A stretch of DNA of 41,693 bases from Candidatus Kuenenia stuttgartensis (lineage in GTDB: Bacteria; Planctomycetota; Planctomycetia; Planctomycetales; Planctomycetaceae). Position 1 is the stretch's first letter. Each line of letters starts with the position of its first letter. The position numbers and the translations under genes are program-made. The notes below the pieces were generated by a model. The model searched no databases, was not told where the DNA came from, and saw nothing but the letters and a program-made list of their open reading frames with translations. Positions 8,355-17,216 of the stretch are shown here, piece by piece. Location of the stretch: assembly GCA_945904015.1 (NCBI GenBank), contig CAMDPK010000052.1:1-41693 (forward strand), written 5' to 3'.

Positions 8355-9719
8355 CTACGTTTCCAGTTTCTCCTGTCCCAGCACCAGTCGCGCCATGCGA
8401 CTGGCATTCGCACATTCAATATCATCGGGCACGTCTTGGCCGGTCGTCAGATAACTGACCGGCAGCGGCAGCTTGCGAGCGGCCGTCAGCAGCGAACCCA
8501 TGCCAGCCGCTTCGTCGAGTTTCGTGAGGATCAACGCGGTCGTGTTCACGACAGAGAACTTCTCACAGGCCGCCTTGAGGTAGCTGACTCCGGCGGTCAG
8601 GCTGAGGACGAGATGCACTTCATCCACTTGAGCTTCCGCCAGCAGCGACTTGAGTTCTTGAATCTTGAGCTCGTCGCGTGGGCTGCGTCCGCCGGTGTCG
8701 ATCAGGATCAGGTCCAGTCCGACGAGTTCATCCAACGCTCGCCGCATTTCGAGCGGGCTGGTGACGACCTTCATCGGCAGGTCGATGATCTCGGCATAGG
8801 TGCGGAGTTGCTCGACTGCCGCGACGCGGAAAGTATCCACCGTGACAAGCCCGATTTTGATCCCGTCGCGCAATCGAAAGTTGGCCGCTAGCTTCGCAAT
8901 GGTCGTCGTCTTGCCGACGCCGGTCGGCCCGACGAGCGCCACAATTCGGCGACGGCCGGGAGTTGGTTTGATCGGCGACGCGGTACGGAAGTCGGATTCG
9001 ACGAGTCCCGTCAGCAGCGACTTGCAGTAGTCGTGATCGTGAAGTTGCTCCGGCTTCACATGCCGGCGAACGCGGAAGATCAAATCGCGAGCGACCTCTT
9101 CTTCGACATCGCTGTCGAGCAGTTCGGTGTAAAGCTGAAACAGTTCCGGCGGCACTTCGCTGTCGCCGCCGAGATGCCGCGACTTGTTCAAACTTTCGAG
9201 CATCCGCTGAATCGAATCCAGCCGCTCATCGAGCTTGTCCGGCACAGGGAACTGTGACAGCGCCGGGATGTTCGTCTTGTCCGAATACGCGACGTTGGGT
9301 TTGCCGCTCTTCGGTTTGGATGTCGGCGCGGCGATCAACCGTTCGAGGCTGGGGCTGAGTTCGATACCGCTGTCGCTCGGTGCGAAGGAATTCGGTTCGA
9401 GCAACTCACGTTCGAGATGCTCGGCCAACTGCGACGGCGACAAGAAGCGTGAGTCGTCAATTCCACCAGCACGACGCGGCAGCGAGTGGTTCTCCTCGAC
9501 GGCCACTGCCGACCCCTCGCTGGCGCGTCGGGCTGGCTTCGCATTGCCACCATTTCGAGCCGTGACTTCGACTTCGCACTTGGCCCTGAAAAACGGCAAC
9601 GCTCGCCGTTGCACGATTGACCGCGTGTTGACGACGACCGCGTCCTCGCCGAGTTCGCGACGCATGATTCGCATCGCTTCCTGCATCGAGGCGGCTCGAA
9701 AAGTTCGGATATCAGGCAT
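8355..9719 (-). CDS. flhF: Flagellar biosynthesis GTPase FlhF, carrying an in-frame repeat insertion
   Basis: 454 residues, an SRP-type GTPase that places the flagellum with FlhG. The N-terminus MPDIRTFRAASMQEAMRIMR is typical of FlhF. The G1 motif is VALVGPTGVGKTTTIAKLAA, then DTFRVAAVEQLRTYAEI, DLILIDTGGRSPRD (G3), LTKLDEAAGMG (G4) and a C-terminal PVSYLTTGQDVPDDI. Residues about 61-85 (KPARRASEG...HSLPRRAGG) are encoded by palindrome A5 and do not belong to the family; they fall in the variable linker before the N domain, where they are likely tolerated. The ATG at 9719 overlaps the end of flhA by 8 bases, so translation is probably coupled. Confidence 0.95.
   Translation of the reverse strand: MPDIRTFRAASMQEAMRIMRRELGEDAVVVNTRSIVQRRALPFFRAKCEVEVTARNGGNAKPARRASEGSAVAVEENHSLPRRAGGIDDSRFLSPSQLAEHLERELLEPNSFAPSDSGIELSPSLERLIAAPTSKPKSGKPNVAYSDKTNIPALSQFPVPDKLDERLDSIQRMLESLNKSRHLGGDSEVPPELFQLYTELLDSDVEEEVARDLIFRVRRHVKPEQLHDHDYCKSLLTGLVESDFRTASPIKPTPGRRRIVALVGPTGVGKTTTIAKLAANFRLRDGIKIGLVTVDTFRVAAVEQLRTYAEIIDLPMKVVTSPLEMRRALDELVGLDLILIDTGGRSPRDELKIQELKSLLAEAQVDEVHLVLSLTAGVSYLKAACEKFSVVNTTALILTKLDEAAGMGSLLTAARKLPLPVSYLTTGQDVPDDIECANASRMARLVLGQEKLET
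9466..9537. repeat. Palindromic element A5, inside flhF
   Basis: Left half CCAGCACGACGCGGCAGCGA and right half TCGCTGGCGCGTCGGGCTGG match the A family core. The 72 bases keep the flhF frame open and encode two Arg-rich motifs, ARRASEG and LPRRAGG. It is the only family A copy found within a gene here. Confidence 0.85.
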
Positions 9720-11793
9720 GAATCACTCCTGCGCTGGGCACGATGTTGGCGACTTGCCCCAGCGATTCGATCTGCGTGTCACGAGAGATTTCGTTCAAAC
9801 TGAGAATCGCCAATCGAGGAAACGTGGTGGCCGCGAGATGTCGCAGGCCGAGCCGCACGGACGACGAGGTCGTCAGCACAATGCTCGCCTCGGTCGCCGC
9901 CAGCGTTTCGGTCAGTGATTGGCGAATCGCATCGCTTGTGGCCAGCGACAACTTCACGGTCAGGCCGCTGTCGTTGAAATTGACTCCTGCGGCAATGACA
10001 TCTTCGAGGTCGGGGTCGAGCGTCAGCACTTGCAGCACTCTCTGCTCGTCGCGATGCCGCTGACAAATCGTGCGAGCCAATGCCGAGCGAACGTATTCCG
10101 TCAGCAACACTGTGTTTTGCGTCCGTTCGGCATAGTCGCCGAGCGTTTCCAGAATTGTTTCGAGATCGCGAATCGGCACTCGCTCGCGCAGCAGGTTCTC
10201 CAAAACCTGATGCACCTGAGCCGGCTTGAGCAGCGACGGCACCAACTCGTCAACGACCTTGGGCGATGTCAGCCGCAAGTTGTCGAGCAAGCCATGCACC
10301 TGCTGCCGAGTCAGCAACTCCGCCGCGTGTTCACGAACGACTTCGTGCAAGTGCATGAACAACGCATCGGTCGGATTCTGCACCAGATAGCCGAGCAATT
10401 CCGCGCGATCGCGCTGAGCCGGTTCAATCCAAACCGCCGGCCGATCCGTTACCGGATCGACGGTGCGTTGTCCGGAGAGTTCGCCCGTGACGAACGACGT
10501 TCGAACTGCCAGCAACCGATCGACGCGAGCTTCGCCGGCTGCGACCGGAATCCCGCGCAGTTTCAGTTCGTAGGCAAACGGTTCAGATCGGAGGTTGTCC
10601 TTGATCCTCATCTTCGGCAGCAACATGCCGAGTTCATGTGCGATCCGTGTTCGCACGGCCGAAATTTGAGTCAGCAAGTCGCCGCTTTGGGCCAGCGACA
10701 CGAGGCCAGGACCGATCGTCAGCTCCATCGGATCGACTCGCAAAAAGTCTTCGACTTTCGGCTGCGGCTTGTCCATTGCGGTGCTCGTCGTGGGCGACAC
10801 CGACAGTTGACCGTTGGCCTTTCGAAGCAGCGTTCCGACGATCGCGCATCCCGCAGCCATCGCGATCAGCGGCAGCGCGGGGAGGCCGGTGAAGCTCATC
10901 GCCGACAGAAACGCCGCCGCCAGAAACAACGCTTCGGGATGTCGGAAGGTTTGATGAACGACGTCGCGCCGCAGATCGCTTTCGCTCGACGAGCGTGTCA
11001 CGATCAATCCGGCCGCCAGCGAAATCAAAAACGCCGGCACTTGGGTGACGAGTCCGTCGCCAATCGTCAGCCGCGTGAAAACATCGGCCGCGTCGCCGAT
11101 CGGCATGTCGTTCTCGAACACGCCCATGTACAGGCCGCCGACGATGTTGACCGCCAGGATGACGAGTCCCGCGACCGCGTCGCCGCGCACGAATTTGCTG
11201 GCTCCGTCCATCGCCGCGTAGAAATCGGCTTGCCGAATCAGATCGTCGCGTCGCTGTCGTGCTTGCTCGTGAGTGATCGCTCCCGCATTGAGGTCGGCAT
11301 CAATCGCCATCTGCTTGCCCGGCAACCCGTCGAGCGCGAACCGCGCAGCAACCTCGCTGATGCGAGTCGCTCCCTTGGTGATGACCAGGAACTGAATCGC
11401 AACGATGATCAAGAAAATGACGATGCCGACGGCGATCTGATCGCCCGCGACGAATTGCGAAAACGCTTCAATGACTTTGCCGGCCGCCTGCGTCCCGTCG
11501 CTTCCGCCGCGAGTCAAAACCAGCCGCGTCGAAGCGACGTTCAAGACCAAGCGAGCGAGGGTCGTTCCCAGCAAAATCGCGGGAAATGCGCTGAATTCCA
11601 GTGGTCGCCCGACGTAAACCGTCGTCAGCAGGATGAGCACCGAGACCGTGATGTTCGCAGCCAACAGCAAGTCCATCAGCATCGGCGGCAACGGCGTCAC
11701 GAGCGCAACGACCGAACCCACGATCAACGCCGGGAAAATGATCCCGCGCGATTCGCGCAACCACGAACGCGGACCAACCGCAGACGGCGGCAT
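9712..11793 (-). CDS. flhA: Flagellar export apparatus protein FlhA
   Basis: 693 residues, the normal length. The N-terminal half has about eight membrane segments starting FPALIVGSVVALVTPLPPML. The conserved FHIPEP-type region reads FSAFPAILLGTTLARLVLNVASTRLVL, and the cytoplasmic loop has QADFYAAMDGASKFVRGDA. The C-terminal half is the soluble domain that docks export substrates (MRIKDNLRSEPFAYELKLRG, then the helical QVHGLLDNLR part). It is the core of the flagellar type III export gate in the inner membrane. GGAGG 6 bases before the ATG at 11793 supports the start. It is the first gene of the flhA-flhF-flhG-fliA run. FlhB, FliP, FliQ and FliR are not in the window. Confidence 0.97.
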   Translation of the reverse strand: MPPSAVGPRSWLRESRGIIFPALIVGSVVALVTPLPPMLMDLLLAANITVSVLILLTTVYVGRPLEFSAFPAILLGTTLARLVLNVASTRLVLTRGGSDGTQAAGKVIEAFSQFVAGDQIAVGIVIFLIIVAIQFLVITKGATRISEVAARFALDGLPGKQMAIDADLNAGAITHEQARQRRDDLIRQADFYAAMDGASKFVRGDAVAGLVILAVNIVGGLYMGVFENDMPIGDAADVFTRLTIGDGLVTQVPAFLISLAAGLIVTRSSSESDLRRDVVHQTFRHPEALFLAAAFLSAMSFTGLPALPLIAMAAGCAIVGTLLRKANGQLSVSPTTSTAMDKPQPKVEDFLRVDPMELTIGPGLVSLAQSGDLLTQISAVRTRIAHELGMLLPKMRIKDNLRSEPFAYELKLRGIPVAAGEARVDRLLAVRTSFVTGELSGQRTVDPVTDRPAVWIEPAQRDRAELLGYLVQNPTDALFMHLHEVVREHAAELLTRQQVHGLLDNLRLTSPKVVDELVPSLLKPAQVHQVLENLLRERVPIRDLETILETLGDYAERTQNTVLLTEYVRSALARTICQRHRDEQRVLQVLTLDPDLEDVIAAGVNFNDSGLTVKLSLATSDAIRQSLTETLAATEASIVLTTSSSVRLGLRHLAATTFPRLAILSLNEISRDTQIESLGQVANIVPSAGVIHA

Positions 11794-11915
11794 CCATGCC
11801 TCCGAGGCAAGCTGAAAGGGAATGATTCGGTGAAGTGATGGGTGAGCTGACCGGGCGGCCGGCTCGGAGAGGGGCGGATTGATAAATGAATCGTGAAGTC
11901 GAGTCGAGACCTGTT

Positions 11916-11984
11916 TTCCATCATTCTGCCCCCATCGTTCTGCCTAAAAACTCTTGGCAGAACGATGGGGGCAGAATGATGGAA
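11916..11984. terminator. Perfect 29-bp hairpin G
   Basis: Arms 11916-11944 and 11956-11984 are exact complements (TTCCATCATTCTGCCCCCAT and on) around an 11-base loop TAAAAACTCTT. It lies 9 bases after the stop of the minus-strand enolase-superfamily gene and upstream of flhA. It would insulate the two. There is no clear T run, so termination is inferred. Confidence 0.75.
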
Positions 11985-11992
11985 GGCAGGGA

Positions 11993-13111
11993 CTACTTGA
12001 GTGTGTGTTCGCGCACAATCTGCCAGTCGACATCGACTCCCAGGCCGGGTCGATCGCTGATTGTGACCAGCGGGCCGTCGATGGAAACGGGATTCGACGC
12101 GATGCGAACCTCGTGGTACGTCGGGCCGAGAATGTCGCCGGGGAACTCTTCGACGCACATGTTTGGGCAGGCGACGACCAGGTGCATCATCGCCGCAGTG
12201 CCGACATCCCACTCCAGGTTCGAGCCGATGCTGCACTTGACGTTGTTTGCCGCCGCGAAGTCGACGATCGCTTTCGACTTGCGGATGCCGCCGTTCTTGC
12301 CGGGATAGACGCTGATCAGGTCGCAAGCGTTGTGTCGAATCAGTTCGCTCGCGTGAATCATGTCGAAGCACATGTCGTCGGCCATGACCGGCGGTTTCGT
12401 TTCGCGACGGACGCGAGCCAGCCCGGCGTAATCGCCGTCGGGAGTCGGTTGCTCGTTGAGGGCGATGTTGCAATCGGCCAGAGCGTTGACGCAGCGAATC
12501 GCCGTGTCCACGTCCCAGCCACAGTTCGCGTCGATGGTCAGGCCGAGCTGCGGCCCAATCGTCTCGCGCACGGTGCGGACGCGCGTGATATCCGCTTCGG
12601 CCGAGCCGCCGACTTTCACCTTGATCGTCGTGAAGCCTTCGCTGACGAGTTCGAGGGCGCGAGCTTTCGCGCGGTCCGGCTCGTAAGCCCCCATCGAGAA
12701 CCGGCAGCGCACGGTCAACGGCCGGACCGCTCCGCCGAGCAATTCATAAACCGGCTTGTTGGCCGCTTTGCCGGCGATGTCCCAGCAGGCCATCTCGATG
12801 GCCGACTTGGCGAACCAGTTGTGCCGAGCGGTCTTGTCCATGCGGCGGTCGATGTCTTCGATGTTCGTCGGATCGGCCCCGATGACGCTCGGCGCGAGCA
12901 CATTGTCGAGGATCGCCTTTGCACCCCACACGGTCTCGCCACTCCAATTCGGCATGACGGTCGCTTCGCCGATTCCTTCGATGCCGACATCGGTGCCGAC
13001 TCGAATCAGCAAGTATTTCGATTCGGTGTGCCAGCCGAGCGCTGTGACCATGTACCGCGCGGGCTTCAGCGGAATGTGAACGGGGATCACTTCGACGTGC
13101 GTGATTTTCAT
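11993..13111 (-). CDS. Enolase-superfamily enzyme, muconate-lactonising (MLE) subgroup type
   Basis: 372 residues, full length for the mandelate racemase/MLE family. The capping domain (1-125) is followed by a barrel with the KxK motif TTIKVKVGG, metal ligands in TIDANCGWD (Asp), LNEQPTPDG (Glu) and VMADDMCFD (Asp), and a lysine in SVYPGKNGG at the sixth strand. Lysines on both faces point to the MLE subgroup (cycloisomerase, racemase or epimerase, dehydratase) and not to the His-Asp mandelate racemase group. The substrate is unknown. It is divergent from an MFS carrier with a 123-base shared gap, so the carrier probably imports its substrate. No strong ribosome site is seen at the ATG. Confidence 0.88.
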   Translation of the reverse strand: MKITHVEVIPVHIPLKPARYMVTALGWHTESKYLLIRVGTDVGIEGIGEATVMPNWSGETVWGAKAILDNVLAPSVIGADPTNIEDIDRRMDKTARHNWFAKSAIEMACWDIAGKAANKPVYELLGGAVRPLTVRCRFSMGAYEPDRAKARALELVSEGFTTIKVKVGGSAEADITRVRTVRETIGPQLGLTIDANCGWDVDTAIRCVNALADCNIALNEQPTPDGDYAGLARVRRETKPPVMADDMCFDMIHASELIRHNACDLISVYPGKNGGIRKSKAIVDFAAANNVKCSIGSNLEWDVGTAAMMHLVVACPNMCVEEFPGDILGPTYHEVRIASNPVSIDGPLVTISDRPGLGVDVDWQIVREHTLK

Positions 13112-13234
13112 GAGACGCTTTCGTTGAGAGCGTTTTTCGGGGGACGGCTGAGTTATTGAGTTCGTGGCGAGTACAACGGACGCAGTTTATCCTCGCCAGC
13201 CCATTCGCCAACACTCCGACGACAAGAGGCCTGC

Positions 13235-14560
13235 ATGAGCCAACCAATCGAACCGCCGCTGACGGAGCGTCCGACCAAAGTCCGCTACGGCGTGCTGACT
13301 TTTCTCTGCGTGCTGGCGTTCATTATGTATGTGGATCGCATCTGCCTCAGTCAGGCGATGACCAGCATCGAAGAGGATCTGGGGATCTCTCACGGAAAGA
13401 TGGGTTTGGTGTCGGCGGCGTTCACGTTGGCCTACGCGCTGTTTGAGGTGCCGACCGGTTGGTGGGGAGACAAATACGGCTCGCGCGGCGTCGTGACTCG
13501 GATCGCAATTTGGTGGTCGCTGTTCACGGCGATGACGGGCGAAGCTTTGGGCTTGTATTCGTTGCTCGCCATTCGTTTTCTATTCGGTGCTGGCGAGGCG
13601 GGAGGATTTCCCAACACCGCCAGCATTTTGTCCAAGTGGTTTCCTGCGGAACGGCGCGGCGTCGCACAGGGTTGCTTCAACGCTTCGGCTCAAATCGGCG
13701 GTGCCGTCGCGCCGTTGTTGACCGCTTATCTGATTCAGTGGGTCGGCTGGCGTTTGAGCTTTGCTCTGTTGAGTCTGCCGGGCATCGCCTGGGCCGTGGC
13801 CTTCTGGTGGTGGTATCGGGACGATCCGCACTCGCATCCCAAGGTCAACGCTGCCGAGCGGCAGTTGATCGCTGCCGGCACGACGATCGCTAGTGGCGAG
13901 CATCCCCCGATTCCGTGGCGCGCCGTGATGCGCTGCCCAACCGTTTGGCTGTTGGGAGCGGTGCTCGGGTGCGGCGCATTCAACACCTACCTGTATTTCT
14001 CGTGGTATCCCACCTACCTCAAGCAGGGACGTGGTCTCGATGAGATCGGGGCGGGAAAGCTCTCCAGCCTGGTGTTGACGGGCGGTGCGATCGGCTGTCT
14101 GAGCGGCGGATTCATCATTGATTGGTTGGTTCGCCGGACCAATGACCGTCAGCGGACTCGCCGGCGATGGTCCAGTTCGATGTTCGCCTTGGCGGCGGTT
14201 TGTTTGCTGATCGGGAAAACTTGTGACTCGCCGACCATCGCTGCCACGTGGACTGCGGCTTCCGTGATGTGTGCCGTAGCGACGCTTTCAGCGTGGTGGG
14301 GCGTGGTGACGGATGTCAGCGGCCGTCACCTCGGAGCGTTGTTCGGACTGATGAATTCACTCGGTGGTGTCGGCGCGATCGGGTCGCAAATCTTCGTCGG
14401 CCAATTCGCCGACTGGATGAAAAGCCGTGGCCATGAAGGTCGCGCACAATGGGATCCCATGTTCTACGTGTATGCCGGAGTCCTCTTCCTTGGCGCGATC
14501 ATCTGGCTGTTCATCGACACAAAGAAGTCCGTGGACGACTCCAGCGCGGCCGCAGCATGA
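13235..14560 (+). CDS. MFS transporter, anion:cation symporter type
   Basis: 441 residues with about twelve membrane segments. MFS signatures are visible: MYVDRICLSQAM in the first helix, GWWGDKYGSRGVV in loop 2-3, and RFLFGAGEAGGFPNTASILSKWF in helices 4-5, a pattern typical of the ACS family that carries organic acids such as galactonate, glucarate, tartrate or phthalate by proton symport. A large central loop ends with RRTNDRQRTRRRW. It is divergent from the MLE-type enzyme, suggesting a transport-plus-conversion pair for an organic acid. The start is supported by AAGAGG 5 bases upstream. Element C1 follows the stop. Confidence 0.9.
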   Translation: MSQPIEPPLTERPTKVRYGVLTFLCVLAFIMYVDRICLSQAMTSIEEDLGISHGKMGLVSAAFTLAYALFEVPTGWWGDKYGSRGVVTRIAIWWSLFTAMTGEALGLYSLLAIRFLFGAGEAGGFPNTASILSKWFPAERRGVAQGCFNASAQIGGAVAPLLTAYLIQWVGWRLSFALLSLPGIAWAVAFWWWYRDDPHSHPKVNAAERQLIAAGTTIASGEHPPIPWRAVMRCPTVWLLGAVLGCGAFNTYLYFSWYPTYLKQGRGLDEIGAGKLSSLVLTGGAIGCLSGGFIIDWLVRRTNDRQRTRRRWSSSMFALAAVCLLIGKTCDSPTIAATWTAASVMCAVATLSAWWGVVTDVSGRHLGALFGLMNSLGGVGAIGSQIFVGQFADWMKSRGHEGRAQWDPMFYVYAGVLFLGAIIWLFIDTKKSVDDSSAAAA

Positions 14561-14569
14561 GCCTCTTCA

Positions 14570-14611
14570 CAGGTGGCACCCAAGCAGGCAGGTTGCAAAC
14601 CTGCCCCACGT
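14570..14611. repeat. Palindromic element C1
   Basis: The core GGCAGGTTGCAAACCTGCC is an almost perfect short palindrome, flanked by GGTGGCACC and CCCCAC. It lies 9 bases after the MFS gene stop. The same core occurs twice in C2 inside murJ. Confidence 0.75.
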
Positions 14612-14681
14612 TTCTTCGCAACGACCACGATCGGCCTTGAGATCAAGTTCCGAGGAGATAAGGTGTTGCCGAGGCTGAACC

Positions 14682-16103
14682 ATGAACTCCACGTCTTTTG
14701 CTGGCAATCCGACTCCAGGCTGGTCCCGCCGCGATGTGCTCTTTGGCATGGGCACCGGTTTGGGAAGCATCGCGCTGACGGCTCTGTTGGCGGGCGAGTC
14801 GGCGGCGGCCAATCCGCTCGCGGCGCTGCCGGGACAGCATCGGGCGAAGGCGACTCGCTGCATCTTTTTGATGATGGAAGGGGGGCCGTCGCACATCGAC
14901 ACGTTTGATCCGAAGCCCGCTCTCGCCAAGTTTCATTTGAAAGAGTTTCAGCGCAACGACGCGATGCAGTCGGCGATGAGCAGCGGCAAGCGATACTACG
15001 TCGCCAGCCCGTTTCGATTTCGCAAAGCCGGCGAATGCGGCGCGGACATGGCTGAGAACTGGACGCACCTCGCGAGTTGTGCGGACGACCTGTGCTTCTT
15101 TCGCGGTTGCCAAGTCGATTCGGTCAATCACCCGACCGCGATGTACCAGATGAATACCGGCAACCGTTTCGGCGGCGATCCGGCGCTCGGCGCGTGGGTG
15201 ACGCACGGACTCGGAACGCTCAACGCCGACATCCCCGGCTTCATCGTGCTGCCGGAAGTGAGCTATCCGCAGGGCGGTCCCGCCAATTGGTCGAATGGTT
15301 TTTTGCCGGCTCAATTGCAGGGGACGCCGCTTCGAGCGCGCGGCTCGCCGATCTTGGACCTCACTCCGCCAGCCAGCGTCACGCGCGAACATCAACGGGC
15401 GAATCTCGATCTGCTGGCGAAGCTCAATGCGTCACATCTCGCCGAGCGGCCGGAGCAACGGGAACTCGCCGCGCGGATGGACGCCTACGAATTGGCGTTT
15501 CGGATGCAGATGCAGGTGCCGGGAATTTTAGACATCAGCCAAGAGGACGCGCCGACGCAGGAGCTGTACGGCATCGGCCGTGATCCGACCGATGCGTTCG
15601 GCCGCAAGTGTCTGCTCGCGCGGCGGCTGGTGGAGCGGGGTGTGCGTTTCGTGCAGATTTACGCCGGGACGTGGGACTCGCATGACTACATCGAGAAGGC
15701 CCACGGCAACTTGATTCGCTCCGTCGATCAGCCGATCGCCGCGCTGTTGATCGACCTCAAACTCCGCGGCTTGCTCGACGACACGCTGATCGTGTGGTGT
15801 GGCGAGTTCGGTCGGACTCCCGACAACGGCGTCCGCATGGGGACCGCGTTCGGGCGCGATCACAACCCGAAGGCGATGACGGTCTGGCTCGCGGGCGGCG
15901 GCGTTCGCGCGGGGCAGACTGTCGGTGCGACGGACGAACTGGGAGCATCGGCGGTCGAGTGCGTGCATCACGTTCGCGATCTGCACGTCACGCTGCTGCA
16001 TCTGCTGGGACTGGACGACAACCGACTGACGTACCTGCACGCGGGACGTTTCAAGCAGCTCAGCCAGTTCGGCGGCGAGGTGATTCGCGAGTTGCTCGCC
16101 TGA
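14682..16103 (+). CDS. DUF1501 protein with twin-arginine signal
   Basis: 473 residues. The N-terminus WSRRDVLFGMGTGLGSIALT is a twin-arginine leader (Arg16-Arg17) followed by a hydrophobic run and Ala-rich cleavage site near residue 42, so the folded protein is exported. The DUF1501 domain (sulfatase/alkaline phosphatase-like fold) fills the rest: FLMMEGGPSHIDTFDPKP, RGCQVDSVNHPTAMYQMNTG, WCGEFGRTPDNG and GRDHNPKAMTVWLAGGGVR. These proteins are abundant in Planctomycetota, usually next to a DUF1549/DUF1553 cytochrome-type partner; no such partner is present here. Enzymatic activity is unproven. It precedes the RluA-type gene by 66 bases with palindrome J between. Confidence 0.92.
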   Translation: MNSTSFAGNPTPGWSRRDVLFGMGTGLGSIALTALLAGESAAANPLAALPGQHRAKATRCIFLMMEGGPSHIDTFDPKPALAKFHLKEFQRNDAMQSAMSSGKRYYVASPFRFRKAGECGADMAENWTHLASCADDLCFFRGCQVDSVNHPTAMYQMNTGNRFGGDPALGAWVTHGLGTLNADIPGFIVLPEVSYPQGGPANWSNGFLPAQLQGTPLRARGSPILDLTPPASVTREHQRANLDLLAKLNASHLAERPEQRELAARMDAYELAFRMQMQVPGILDISQEDAPTQELYGIGRDPTDAFGRKCLLARRLVERGVRFVQIYAGTWDSHDYIEKAHGNLIRSVDQPIAALLIDLKLRGLLDDTLIVWCGEFGRTPDNGVRMGTAFGRDHNPKAMTVWLAGGGVRAGQTVGATDELGASAVECVHHVRDLHVTLLHLLGLDDNRLTYLHAGRFKQLSQFGGEVIRELLA

Positions 16104-16104
16104 G

Positions 16105-16165
16105 TTCGTCTTCACGCCTTTTTGGGCGTTCCCTTGATGCCGCCTGAAGGCGGGACTACGAACAG
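16105..16165. repeat. Palindromic element, family J
   Basis: The outer arms GTTCGTCTTCACGCC and GGCGGGACTACGAAC pair at 12 of 15 positions around a GC-rich middle. It occupies the whole gap between the DUF1501 gene and the pseudouridine synthase and creates a false upstream TTG start reading MPPEGGTTN. Confidence 0.65.
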
Positions 16166-16169
16166 GCAC

Positions 16170-17117
16170 ATGGCCAACGCTCCGAACAATGTCGTCGATG
16201 ATTCGCTCGCGGGAAAAACCATTCTCGCGGCGCTGCGTGCGTGGCAAACTGACCTCAGTTGGAAAGCCGCTCGTGAGTTGCTGGCCGCTCGACGAGTCGC
16301 TGTCAACGGGACGACGTGTCAGGACGAGGCGCGGCGTTTGAATGCCGGAGATACCGTCGGCGTCTCGGACAAGTCGCGGCCAAAGTTGCCGCGGCACGAG
16401 GCGATTTGCATTCGTTTTCTCGATGAGCATCTGGTCGTGGTCGAAAAGCCGGCAGGCATGTTGACCGAGCGGCCGGCGGCGGTAGCGGGACTGCGCAAGT
16501 CAGGTGCCTCGCAAACTCCGTCGCTGGACGAACTGCTGCCGCGAGTCATTGACGAGTACTCGGGGCGACGCTTGCGGCATGAGGAGCGTTTGGTCTTCAT
16601 CGTGCATCGGTTGGATCGAGATGCCAGTGGGTTGCTGGTCGTCGCGCGGACGCCGGAGGCTCGTGACGGATTGATGCAGCAGTTCGCTGCGCGAACGCCC
16701 AGCCGAGTCTATTGGGCCGTTGTTTCGGGACGAGTCGAGGCGCAGACGATACGCACTCATTTCGTGCGCGATCGCGGAGACGGCAAACGGGGCAGCTCCG
16801 AACATCATCCGGAATCGCCGACCACCGACTCGCGAGGCACTCAACTGGCCATCACGCATGTGAAGCCGCTGGTCTCGCGGCGAGGTCAGACGTTGCTCGA
16901 ATGCCGGCTGGAAACCGGGCGGACGAATCAAATCCGCATCCACCTGGCGGAACTGGGGCATCCGATTCTCGGTGACGTGAAATACGGCCCGCTCAGTGAC
17001 ATACAGCCGACGATGCGATTGGCTCTGCACGCGATCGAGTTGGAGTTCGCGCATCCGCTGTCCGGCGAGATGCTGCGGTTCGAGAGCGAATGTCCGAGAG
17101 AGATGCCGCTGCCGTGA
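16170..17117 (+). CDS. RluA-family pseudouridine synthase
   Basis: 315 residues from the ATG at 16170 (MANAPNNVVDD). The earlier TTG at 16122 is rejected because it lies in palindrome J. An S4 RNA-binding domain occupies about 20-75 (SWKAARELLAARRVAVNG). The catalytic domain begins at IRFLDEHLVVVEKPAGMLTE; the catalytic motif is HRLDRDASGLLVVA with Asp149, and the C-terminal signature is LLECRLETGRTNQIRIHLAELGHPILGD. It isomerises uridines in rRNA or tRNA. S4 plus this core resembles RluC/RluD, but the target cannot be fixed from sequence. It ends 12 bases before palindrome A2, which separates it from a convergent gene. Confidence 0.92.
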   Translation: MANAPNNVVDDSLAGKTILAALRAWQTDLSWKAARELLAARRVAVNGTTCQDEARRLNAGDTVGVSDKSRPKLPRHEAICIRFLDEHLVVVEKPAGMLTERPAAVAGLRKSGASQTPSLDELLPRVIDEYSGRRLRHEERLVFIVHRLDRDASGLLVVARTPEARDGLMQQFAARTPSRVYWAVVSGRVEAQTIRTHFVRDRGDGKRGSSEHHPESPTTDSRGTQLAITHVKPLVSRRGQTLLECRLETGRTNQIRIHLAELGHPILGDVKYGPLSDIQPTMRLALHAIELEFAHPLSGEMLRFESECPREMPLP

Positions 17118-17129
17118 CACACGCCACAC

Positions 17130-17189
17130 CAGCACGACGCGCCAGCGAGTGGTTCCTAGCAACGATCACTCGCTGGCGCGTCGTGCTGA
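17130..17189. repeat. Palindromic element A2
   Basis: CAGCACGACGCGCCAGCGAG and its complement CTCGCTGGCGCGTCGTGCTG flank a short loop. It lies between two convergent genes (ends at 17117 and 17217), where it could act as a two-way terminator. Confidence 0.85.
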
Positions 17190-17216
17190 CATCGCATGAA
17201 ATTGCGCCGGCCGGCG

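Noticed and set aside
9919..11838. 639-residue open frame on the plus strand
   Set aside because: Exactly opposite flhA, with Gln/Arg/His-rich sequence of no family; a shadow produced by GC-rich codon use.
13112..13140. Small hairpin plus T run on the plus strand
   Set aside because: ACGCTTTC/GAGAGCGT with TTTTT resembles a terminator, but it lies in the divergent promoter gap where no plus-strand transcript should end; stem is short and imperfect.
13235..17117. MFS, DUF1501 and RluA-type genes as one functional operon
   Set aside because: They share a strand, but palindromes C1 and J separate them and their functions are unrelated.
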